A stretch of 64,000 nucleotides of DNA from Azotobacter bryophylli. Its GTDB lineage: Bacteria; Pseudomonadota; Gammaproteobacteria; Pseudomonadales; Pseudomonadaceae. Below the pieces are notes generated by a model that was given only the letters and a program-made list of their open reading frames with translations, did no database searches and was not told the origin of the DNA. A program made the translations under genes and the position numbers. The stretch is taken from positions 124,001 through 188,000 of the forward strand of contig NZ_JBHRSJ010000022.1 in assembly GCF_042643485.1 (NCBI RefSeq), written 5' to 3'. Shown here in pieces: positions 57,206 through 64,000 of this stretch (its first letter is position 1; the number at the start of each line of letters is the position of its first letter).

Positions 57206-58128
57206 ACGCCGTCGACATGCGCGGCATCAACCAGCGCTACGGCAGCATGACCGTGCTGCACGATCTGGACTTGACGCTGGAAGAGGGCGAGGTGCTGGGG
57301 CTGTTCGGCCACAACGGCGCCGGCAAGACCACCAGCATGAAGCTGATCCTCGGCCTGCTCGCGCCCAGCGAGGGCGAAGTGCGGGTGCTCGGCCGGGCGC
57401 CGAACGACCCGGACGTGCGCCGCCAGCTCGGCTACCTGCCGGAGAACGTCACCTTCTACCCGCAGCTCAGCGGCCGCGAGACCCTGCGCCATTTCGCCCG
57501 CCTTAAGGGCGCGCCGCCGAAGCAGGTGGACGAGCTGCTGGAGCAGGTGGGGCTGGCCCACGCCGCCGAGCGGCGGGTGAAGACCTACTCCAAGGGCATG
57601 CGCCAGCGCCTCGGCCTGGCCCAGGCGCTGCTCGGCGAACCGCGTCTGCTGCTGCTGGACGAGCCGACCGTGGGGCTCGATCCCATCGCCACCGGCGATC
57701 TGTACGAACTGGTCGACCGCCTGCGCCAGCGCGGCACCAGCATCATCCTCTGCTCCCACGTGCTGCCGGGCGTCGAGGCCCATATCAACCGCGCCGCCAT
57801 TCTCGCCCGCGGCCGTCTGCAGGCGGTGGGCAGCCTGGCCAGCCTGCGCCGCGAGGCCGGCCTGCCGGCGCGCATCCGCGCCAGCGGGGTGAGCCAGAGC
57901 GAACGCTGGCAGCGGCGCTGGAGCCAGGCCGGTCACCCGACCCGGCTGCTCGGCGCCTCCAGCCTCGAGGTGGTGGCGGTCGACGGCTGCAAGCTGATGC
58001 TGCTGCGCGAACTGCTGGGGGAAGGGGAGCCGGAGGACATCGAGATCCAGCAGCCCTCGCTGGAGGATCTCTATCGCTTCTACATGGAACGCGCCGGCGA
58101 CGTGCGCGCCGAGGAGGGCAGGGCATGA
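57202..58128 (+). CDS. nosF: NosF: ABC-type ATPase for NosZ maturation
   Basis: This 308-residue ATPase has Walker A 'GHNGAGKTTSMKLI' near 35, signature 'YSKGMRQRLGLAQALL' near 132, Walker B 'LLLLDEPTVGLDP' near 151 and the switch His in 'ILCSHVLPG'. With NosY and NosD it is thought to supply sulfur for the CuZ centre. ATGA overlaps join it to nosD and nosY. Confidence 0.95.
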   Translation: MNAVDMRGINQRYGSMTVLHDLDLTLEEGEVLGLFGHNGAGKTTSMKLILGLLAPSEGEVRVLGRAPNDPDVRRQLGYLPENVTFYPQLSGRETLRHFARLKGAPPKQVDELLEQVGLAHAAERRVKTYSKGMRQRLGLAQALLGEPRLLLLDEPTVGLDPIATGDLYELVDRLRQRGTSIILCSHVLPGVEAHINRAAILARGRLQAVGSLASLRREAGLPARIRASGVSQSERWQRRWSQAGHPTRLLGASSLEVVAVDGCKLMLLRELLGEGEPEDIEIQQPSLEDLYRFYMERAGDVRAEEGRA

Positions 58129-58955
58129 ACCCGATCTGGCACATCGCGCGCAAGGAACTGAGCGACGGCCTGCGCAACCGCTGGCTGCTGGCCATTAGCG
58201 TGCTGTTCGCCCTGCTGGCGGTCGGCATCGCCTGGTTCGGCGCCGCCGCTTCCGGCCAGCTGGGCTTCACCTCGATCCCGGCGACCATCGCCAGCCTGGC
58301 CAGCCTGGCCACCTTCCTGATGCCGCTGATTGCCTTGCTGCTGGCCTACGATGCCATCGTCGGCGAGGACGAGGGCGGCACCCTGATGCTGCTGCTGACC
58401 TATCCGCTGGGCCGCGGGCAGATCCTCCTGGGCAAGTTCCTCGGCCACGGCCTGATCCTGGCCCTGGCCACCCTGATCGGCTTCGGCGGCGCGATGCTGG
58501 CCATCGCCGTGCTGGTGAAGGACATCCAGCTGGGCCTGCTGCTCTGGGCCTTCGGCCGCTTCATGCTGTCCTCGACCCTGCTCGGCTGGGTGTTCCTGGC
58601 GCTGGCCTACGTGCTCAGCAGCAAGGCCGGGGAGAAGTCCACCGCCGCCGGGCTGGCCCTGGGGGTGTGGTTCCTCTTCGTGCTGGTCTTCGACCTGGCG
58701 CTGCTGGCGCTGCTGGTGCTCAGCGAAGGACGGCTCAGCCCGGAGCTGCTGCCCTGGCTGCTGCTGCTCAACCCGACCGATGTGTACCGGCTGATCAACC
58801 TCTCCGGCTTCGAGGGCGGCGGCAGCGCCATGGGCGTGCTGTCGCTGGGTAGCGACCTGCCGCTGCCCTGCGCCGCGCTCTGGCTGTGCCTGCTGCTCTG
58901 GGCCGGCGCTTCGCTGCTGCTGGCCTACCGGGTATTCAAGCGCCGTTCGGTGTGA
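58125..58955 (+). CDS. nosY: NosY: ABC-2 type permease for NosZ maturation
   Basis: This 276-residue inner-membrane protein begins 'MNPIWHIARKELSDGLRNRW' and has six membrane helices typical of ABC-2 permeases. It partners NosF. The gene starts within the nosF stop (ATGA) and is followed 18 bases later by an assembly gap hiding the nosL start. Confidence 0.93.
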   Translation: MNPIWHIARKELSDGLRNRWLLAISVLFALLAVGIAWFGAAASGQLGFTSIPATIASLASLATFLMPLIALLLAYDAIVGEDEGGTLMLLLTYPLGRGQILLGKFLGHGLILALATLIGFGGAMLAIAVLVKDIQLGLLLWAFGRFMLSSTLLGWVFLALAYVLSSKAGEKSTAAGLALGVWFLFVLVFDLALLALLVLSEGRLSPELLPWLLLLNPTDVYRLINLSGFEGGGSAMGVLSLGSDLPLPCAALWLCLLLWAGASLLLAYRVFKRRSV

Positions 58956-58973
58956 CTCACCACAGGAAACCTC

Positions 58974-58983
58974 NNNNNNNNNN
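58974..58983. other. Assembly gap (10 N) at the nosL start
   Basis: The run follows 'CACAGGAAACCTC', which contains a ribosome-binding site, so the nosL start codon and first residues are missing. Confidence 0.95.
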
Positions 58984-59518
58984 CCTGCTCGCCCTGCTGC
59001 TCGGCCTGGGCCTGGCCGGCTGCGGCGAGGGCGACAAGGCCGCGACGAACCTGGGCCCGGTGGCCTTCCACCCCAGCGACGAATGCCATGTCTGCGGCAT
59101 GGTCATCAGCGAGTTCCCCGGGCCCAAGGGCGAGGCGGTGGCGCGGGACGGGGTGAAGAAGTTCTGCTCGACCACCGAGCTGTTCGGCTGGTGGCTGCAG
59201 CCGGAGAACCGGCGGCTGGAGCTGCAGCTATACGTGCACGACATGGGCAAGAGCGCCTGGGACAAGCCGGACGACCATTACCTGATCGACGCGCGGAAGG
59301 CCTGGTACGTGGTCGGCACGCCGCTGCAGGGTTCGATGGGTGCCTCGCTGGCCAGCTTCGCCGACGAGCCGGCGGCGCGCCGGTTGGCCGAGCAGTACGG
59401 CGGCCGGGTGCTGCGCTTCGAGCAGATCGACCAGGCCCTGCTGCAGCAGGCCGCCGGCCAGCAGTACGGCACGCCGGGAACCGCCCCCGCGCCTGACGAG
59501 CATCCCGCGGCGCACTGA
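58974..59518 (+). CDS. nosL: NosL: outer-membrane copper-binding lipoprotein (start in gap)
   Basis: The readable part gives a lipoprotein signal ('LLALLLGLGLAGCGEGDK', lipobox LAGC) and the copper-binding motif 'CHVCGMVI' about 25 residues later, with 'KFCSTTELFGWWLQ' downstream. NosL delivers Cu(I) to NosZ assembly. The start codon is lost in the 10-N gap, so the 5' boundary given is approximate. It ends the first nos operon. Confidence 0.9.
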
Positions 59519-59903
59519 TCTCTCCACTTGGCAGGGCGAGGCTCGCTGCGCCGCCTGTCCTGCCCCACATCGCCTCTGCCTCGGGCGCTGCGCGGCTTTC
59601 TCCCGTCCGGATGGATTTCGCCCGGCCGTAGCGAAATTCGGCGGAACTTTCTGCCTCTTCTGCCTGCGTCTTCCTGTCGCATCCCCACATATTTAATGGC
59701 TATTTGCCAAAGCCTGTCAGGCCGCCCTGGCTTGCCTGAAGGCCGCGCCGCTGCTGGCTTACAGCCATTTTGATGCTCGCTAACCCTATGTTTTTCCTGG
59801 GTTCGACCGCCTAGCCCGGAGACGGTCTTGATTGTGGTCAAGGGGGAGTTCGGGGGGGCGTCTCTACCATGCCGCCCAATTCCAGCATTTAGTCGGATAG
59901 GCC
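59519..59903. other. Region between nosL and the second nosR
   Basis: No gene is supported in these 385 bases. A pyrimidine-rich, lower-GC part (about 59640-59720) and an ANR/DNR-type box (59828-59841) suggest an independent promoter for the second nos unit. Confidence 0.6.
59828..59841 (+). promoter_or_regulatory. ANR/DNR (FNR-type) box before nosR copy 2
   Basis: TTGATTGTGGTCAA matches TTGAT-N4-ATCAA at nine of ten conserved positions, about 70 bp before the nosR start. Such sites bind the oxygen sensor ANR or the NO sensor DNR, which activate denitrification genes in Pseudomonas. Confidence 0.75.
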
Positions 59904-62084
59904 ATGAACTTCTGTCAACCCTCAACGCCCCGCGCCCTCTGCTGGCGTACAGGACTCATGTCGCTGCTCGTGCTGCTGCTGACCGCCTTCCAGGGCGTGC
60001 AGGCGCAGGACTACAACGGACTGGAGCGAAAGCGGATCGAGCAGGTATTCCCCAACGCCGATGCGGTCTCCGCACCCGAAGGCAAGTACCAGGTCAGCAC
60101 CATCTCCGCCGGCGGCAAGGTGCTCGGCTACGCCTACCAGAGCATCAACGTGGTGAACATCCCGGCCTACTCCGGCAAGCCGATCAACATGCACGTGATC
60201 CTCGACCCGCAGGGCGTGATCCGCGACGCCTACGTGCTCGAGCACCACGAGCCGATCCTGCTGATCGGCATCCCGGTGGAGAAGCTCCACGAATTCGATG
60301 CCAAGTACCAGGGCATCCGCGTCGACCAGCGCGTCGTGGTCGGCCACTCCGGCGACAAGAGCGCGGTGACGGTGGACGCGGTGGCCGGTGCCACGGTGAC
60401 CGTCATGGTGGTCAACGAGATCGTCATGCGCTCGGCCCACGAGGTGGCGGTCTCCCTGGGCATCGTCAAGGCGAAGAACGAAACGGCGCAGAAGCCGGCG
60501 ACGGTGCGCGAGGACGTCTATTCGCCGGCCACCTGGACCGAGCTGACCGGCAACGGCGCCATCCGCCGGCTGCACCTGACCAACGGCCAGGTCAGCGAGG
60601 CCTTCAAGGGCACCGAGGCCGAGGGCGTCGACGAGCCGGCAGCGGACGAAGTCGACGACACCTTCATCGACCTCTACGCCGCCCACCTGAACCCGCCGAC
60701 CATTGGCCGCAACCTGCTGGGCGAGAGCCAGTACCGCGCCCTGATGACATCGCTCAAGCCCGGCGAGCAGGCCATCGCGGTGCTGGGCAACGGCTACTCG
60801 TTCAAGGGCTCGGGTTACGTGCGCGGGGGCATCTTCGACCGGGTCCAGCTGCGTCAGTTCGGCGACGTCATCAGCTTCCGCGACATGGACTTCCAGCGCC
60901 TGTCCGACGTCTACGCCGAGGGCATGCCCGAGTTCGACGAGATGGCCATCTTCATCGTCCGGGCCACCCACCGCTTCGACCCCGGCACCCCCTGGGACCT
61001 CGAACTGCTGGTGCGTCGCCAGACCGGCCCGGTGCAGAGCATCTTCACCAGCTTCCAGATGACCTACCAGCTGCCCGAGGCCTATTTCCAGCGGCCGCTG
61101 CCGAGCGCCGAGGAACTGGCCGCCATCGAGGAGGCCAACCGGCCGATGTGGCTGAACATCTGGTATCAGAAGAGCTTCCAGATCGGCGTGATCGTGGCCG
61201 CCCTGGGCCTGCTGACCATCATCCTGTTCCTGCAGGACAAGTTCACCCAGAAGCCGCAGTTCATGCACTGGCTGCGCCGTGGTTACCTGCTGTTCACCCT
61301 GGTGTTCATCGGCTGGTACTCCCTGGGGCAGCTGTCGGTGGTCAACGCGCTGACCTTCATCCATGCCGTGTTCGAGGGCTTCCGCTGGGAGCTGTTCCTG
61401 AGCGACCCGGTGCTGTTCATTCTCTGGACCTTCACCGCCGCCAGCATCCTGCTCTGGGGCCGTGGGGTGTTCTGCGGCTGGCTGTGTCCCTTCGGCGCCC
61501 TCCAGGAGCTGATCAACGAAGCGGCGCGCAAGCTGAAGATCCGCCAGTTCGAGCTGCCCTTCGCGGTGCACGAGCGGCTCTGGGCGGTGAAGTACATCAT
61601 CCTGCTGGGCTTGTTCGGCATCTCCCTGGAGTCCATGGCCGTGGCCGAGCGGGCCGCCGAGGTGGAGCCGTTCAAGACCGCCATCACCCTGCATTTCGGC
61701 CGCCAGTGGTGGTTCGTGCTCTACGCCGCGGTCCTCCTGGTGATCAACATCTTCACCCGCAAGGCCTACTGCCGCTACGTCTGCCCGCTGGGCGCGGCGC
61801 TGGCCATCCCCTCCAGGTTCCGTCTCTTCGACTGGCTGAAGCGGCGCAAGGAGTGCGGCAACCCCTGCCAGGTCTGTGCCAACGAATGCGAGATCCAGGC
61901 GATCCACCCGGACGGGCGCATCAATCCCAACGAGTGCCACTACTGCCTGGACTGCCAGATGACCTACCACAACGACAACAAGTGCCCGCCCTTGATCCTG
62001 AAGAACAAGCGCCGGAAGCAGAGCAAGAAGGTCGCCGACGCCGCTGCGTCCGAGCTGATCCCGGTCGAGGTCCTGGAACCCTGA
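59904..62084 (+). CDS. nosR: NosR copy 2: membrane flavo-iron-sulfur protein
   Basis: This 726-residue protein has the same domain order as the first copy: FMN domain with 'AGATVTVM', membrane helices, 'CGWLCPFGALQE', 'CRYVCPLGAALAI' and the [4Fe-4S] pair ('CGNPCQVCANEC', 'CHYCLDC'). The main differences lie in the signal peptide, the segment around 400-420 and the C-terminal tail. All cofactor motifs are intact, so both copies should work. It is followed 67 bases later by nosZ copy 2. Confidence 0.96.
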   Translation: MNFCQPSTPRALCWRTGLMSLLVLLLTAFQGVQAQDYNGLERKRIEQVFPNADAVSAPEGKYQVSTISAGGKVLGYAYQSINVVNIPAYSGKPINMHVILDPQGVIRDAYVLEHHEPILLIGIPVEKLHEFDAKYQGIRVDQRVVVGHSGDKSAVTVDAVAGATVTVMVVNEIVMRSAHEVAVSLGIVKAKNETAQKPATVREDVYSPATWTELTGNGAIRRLHLTNGQVSEAFKGTEAEGVDEPAADEVDDTFIDLYAAHLNPPTIGRNLLGESQYRALMTSLKPGEQAIAVLGNGYSFKGSGYVRGGIFDRVQLRQFGDVISFRDMDFQRLSDVYAEGMPEFDEMAIFIVRATHRFDPGTPWDLELLVRRQTGPVQSIFTSFQMTYQLPEAYFQRPLPSAEELAAIEEANRPMWLNIWYQKSFQIGVIVAALGLLTIILFLQDKFTQKPQFMHWLRRGYLLFTLVFIGWYSLGQLSVVNALTFIHAVFEGFRWELFLSDPVLFILWTFTAASILLWGRGVFCGWLCPFGALQELINEAARKLKIRQFELPFAVHERLWAVKYIILLGLFGISLESMAVAERAAEVEPFKTAITLHFGRQWWFVLYAAVLLVINIFTRKAYCRYVCPLGAALAIPSRFRLFDWLKRRKECGNPCQVCANECEIQAIHPDGRINPNECHYCLDCQMTYHNDNKCPPLILKNKRRKQSKKVADAAASELIPVEVLEP

Positions 62085-62151
62085 ATTCGCCATGGGCCAT
62101 CCCCCAGGCCCAGCTGACGATGTGAGTGTTGACTGCATAAGGAGCAGGTTG

Positions 62152-64000
62152 ATGAGTGACAATGAATCGAACAACAAGCCGCAGGCCGAGGACAAAGTCG
62201 GCCTGAGCCGGCGCGGCTTCCTCGGGGCTTCGGCCCTCGGGGCCGGCCTGGCGGGTGTCACGGCACTGGGCAGCGCGGTGATGACCCGCGACGCCTGGGC
62301 CGCGGCCACCAAGGACGCCCACGAAAAGGCGATGGCCAAGGTCCATGTCGCGCCGGGCGAGCTGGACGACTACTACGGTTTCTGGAGCGGCGGCCACCAA
62401 GGCGAGGTGCGGGTGCTGGGCATCCCGTCGATGCGCGAGATCATGCGCATCCCGGTGTTCAACGTGGACTCGGCCACCGGCTGGGGCCTGACCAACGAGA
62501 GCCGGCACATCCTCGGCGACAGCGCCAAGTACCTGAACGGCGACTGCCACCACCCGCACCTGTCCATGACCAACGGCAAGTACGACGGCAAGTACCTGTT
62601 CATCAACGACAAGGCCAACACGCGCGTCGCCCGTATCCGCCTGGACATCATGAAGTGCGACAAGATCACCACGGTGCCGAACGTCCAGGCCATCCACGGC
62701 CTGCGCCTGCAGAAGGTGCCGTACACCAAGTACGTGTTCGGCAACGGTGAGTTCTTCATCCCGCATCCGAACGACGGCACCAGCTTCGATATGCAGGCCG
62801 AGAACTGCTACACCATGTACAACGCCCTCGACGCCGAGAGCATGGAAGTGGCCTGGCAGGTGATCGTCGACGGCAACCTCGACAACACCGACATGGACTA
62901 CACCGGCCGTTTCGCCGCCTCCACCTGCTACAACTCGGAGAAGGCCACCGACCTCGGCGGCGCCATGCGCAACGAGCGCGATTGGGTGGTGGTGTTCGAC
63001 ATCCCGGCCATCGAGGCGGAGATCAAGGCCGGCCGCTTCATCACCCTGGGCGACTCCAAGGTGCCGGTGGTCGACGGGCGTAAGAAGGAGGGCAAGGACA
63101 GCCGCGTGACCCGTTACATCCCGGTGCCGAAGAACCCGCACGGCTGCAACACCTCGCCGGACGGCAAGTACTTCATCGCCAACGGCAAGCTGTCGCCGAC
63201 CTGCTCGGTGATCGCCATCGACAAGCTGCCCGACCTGTTCGCCGGCAAGCTCAAGGACCCGCGCGAATGCATCGTCGCCGAGCCGGAGCTGGGCCTCGGC
63301 CCGCTGCACACCACCTATGACGGTCGCGGCAACGCCTACACCACGCTGTTCATCGACAGCCAGGTGGTCAAGTGGAACATCGAGGAGGCGATTCGCGCCT
63401 ACAAAGGCGAGAAGGTCAACTACATCAAGCAGAAGCTCGACGTGCACTTCCAGCCGGGCCACAACCACGCCTCGCTCACCGAGACCGCGGAGGCCGACGG
63501 CCAGTGGCTGATGGTGCTGAGCAAGTTCTCCAAGGACCGCTACCTGCCGTGCGGCCCGCTGCATCCGGAGAACGACCAGCTGATCGACATCTCCGGCGAC
63601 GAGATGATCCTGGTCCACGACGGCCCCACCTTCGCCGAGCCGCACGACTGCATCATGGCCCGGCGCGATCAGATCAAGCCGAAGAAGATCTGGGACCGCA
63701 ACGACCCGTTCTTCGCCCCGACCGTCGAGCGCGCCAAGAAGGACGGCATCACCCTGGAGACCGACAACAAGGTCATCCGCGACGGCAAGAAGGTGCGGGT
63801 GTACATGACCTCGTCGGCGCCGACCTACGGCATCACCGAGTTCACGGTCAAGCAGGGCGACGAGGTCACGGTGACCATCACCAACATCGACCAGATCGAG
63901 GACCTGACCCACGGCTTCGTCATGGTCAACCACGGCGTGTGCATGGAGATCAGCCCGCAGCAGACCTCGTCGGTCACCTTCGTCGCCGATAAGCCCGGCG
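62152..64000 (+). CDS. nosZ: NosZ copy 2: nitrous oxide reductase, C-terminus beyond window
   Basis: The frame opens 'MSDNESNNKPQAEDKVGLSR' with a Tat signal (SRRGFLG) and runs 616 codons to the window edge, in the region before the CuA motif, which is not included. CuZ-type motifs 'DCHHPH', 'HNHAS' and 'EPHDC' are present. Differences from copy 1 include 'HDCIMARR' instead of 'HDCILCRR', a Cys at 'NHGVCMEIS', and a shorter linker after the signal. AAGGAG precedes the ATG. Whether nosDFYL is repeated downstream cannot be seen. Confidence 0.95.
   Translation, partial: MSDNESNNKPQAEDKVGLSRRGFLGASALGAGLAGVTALGSAVMTRDAWAAATKDAHEKAMAKVHVAPGELDDYYGFWSGGHQGEVRVLGIPSMREIMRIPVFNVDSATGWGLTNESRHILGDSAKYLNGDCHHPHLSMTNGKYDGKYLFINDKANTRVARIRLDIMKCDKITTVPNVQAIHGLRLQKVPYTKYVFGNGEFFIPHPNDGTSFDMQAENCYTMYNALDAESMEVAWQVIVDGNLDNTDMDYTGRFAASTCYNSEKATDLGGAMRNERDWVVVFDIPAIEAEIKAGRFITLGDSKVPVVDGRKKEGKDSRVTRYIPVPKNPHGCNTSPDGKYFIANGKLSPTCSVIAIDKLPDLFAGKLKDPRECIVAEPELGLGPLHTTYDGRGNAYTTLFIDSQVVKWNIEEAIRAYKGEKVNYIKQKLDVHFQPGHNHASLTETAEADGQWLMVLSKFSKDRYLPCGPLHPENDQLIDISGDEMILVHDGPTFAEPHDCIMARRDQIKPKKIWDRNDPFFAPTVERAKKDGITLETDNKVIRDGKKVRVYMTSSAPTYGITEFTVKQGDEVTVTITNIDQIEDLTHGFVMVNHGVCMEISPQQTSSVTFVADKPG

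Larger units (their letters stand above)
59904..64000 (+). repeat. Tandem nosRZ unit, copy 2 (incomplete)
   Basis: Second unit of the tandem duplication; continues past the window. Confidence 0.9.

Overview
This window comes from a GC-rich gammaproteobacterium, most likely a denitrifying Pseudomonas or a close relative. The evidence is the high GC content with codons ending in G or C, the Pseudomonas-style paa (phenylacetate) cluster with a 307-residue PaaX, sigma-54 activators of SfnR and NifA type, a clade I nos (nitrous oxide reductase) locus, and scattered GCGAA-N4-TTCGC hairpins like Pseudomonas REP elements. Four runs of N (5562-5571, 12423-12650, 49107-49223, 58974-58983) each lie in a coding region, and the apparent frame breaks there look like assembly artefacts. 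No rRNA, tRNA, CRISPR array, transposase or integrase was recognised.

Layout. 1-1220: the start of a carboxymuconolactone decarboxylase-like gene and a divergent AraC-type regulator. 1230-4350: two divergent sigma-54 activators (SfnR-like and GAF/NifA-like) around a perfect palindrome. 5058-20153: two operons, each opening with an almost identical osmC-like gene and each preceded by the same sigma-54 -24/-12 promoter and the same upstream motif. Operon A (5275-14593) holds an acyl-CoA dehydrogenase-like flavoprotein, a rubredoxin/rubredoxin-reductase fusion, an NrtABC-type ABC importer, an outer-membrane porin, a TauE/SafE exporter and an ETHE1-like sulfur dioxygenase. Operon B (16383-20153) holds cyanase, a two-domain rhodanese, an MFS transporter and a DUF302 protein. 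nhaA lies between them on the opposite strand.

20226-38425: a complete aerobic phenylacetate island. paaZ, an ActP-like symporter with its DUF485 partner, paaEDCBA, paaK and paaJIHGF are on the minus strand; paaN, paaY and the repressor gene paaX diverge on the plus strand. Repeated GATAC half-sites in the two main promoter regions are candidate PaaX operators. 38470-40290: an AT-rich insert with small proteins of unknown function. 40395-43337: a diaminopimelate-dehydrogenase-like oxidoreductase and topoisomerase III. 43446-49824: a probable cell-surface glycan locus (OafA-type acyltransferase with SGNH tail, a glycosyltransferase/ELM1 fusion, and a divergent GH79-like lipoprotein). 49969-51379: a crotonase and a small membrane protein.

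51650-64000: nosRZDFYL followed directly by a second nosR and a second nosZ, the latter cut by the window end. This would let the cell reduce N2O with two NosZ variants that may be controlled differently, since an ANR/DNR-type box is visible only before the second nosR.

The least explained part is 5058-20153. My reading, which is inference, is a sigma-54-controlled route that imports a small S/N-containing anion such as thiocyanate or cyanate, releases cyanate for cyanase, and disposes of the sulfane sulfur through rhodanese, sulfur dioxygenase and sulfite export.
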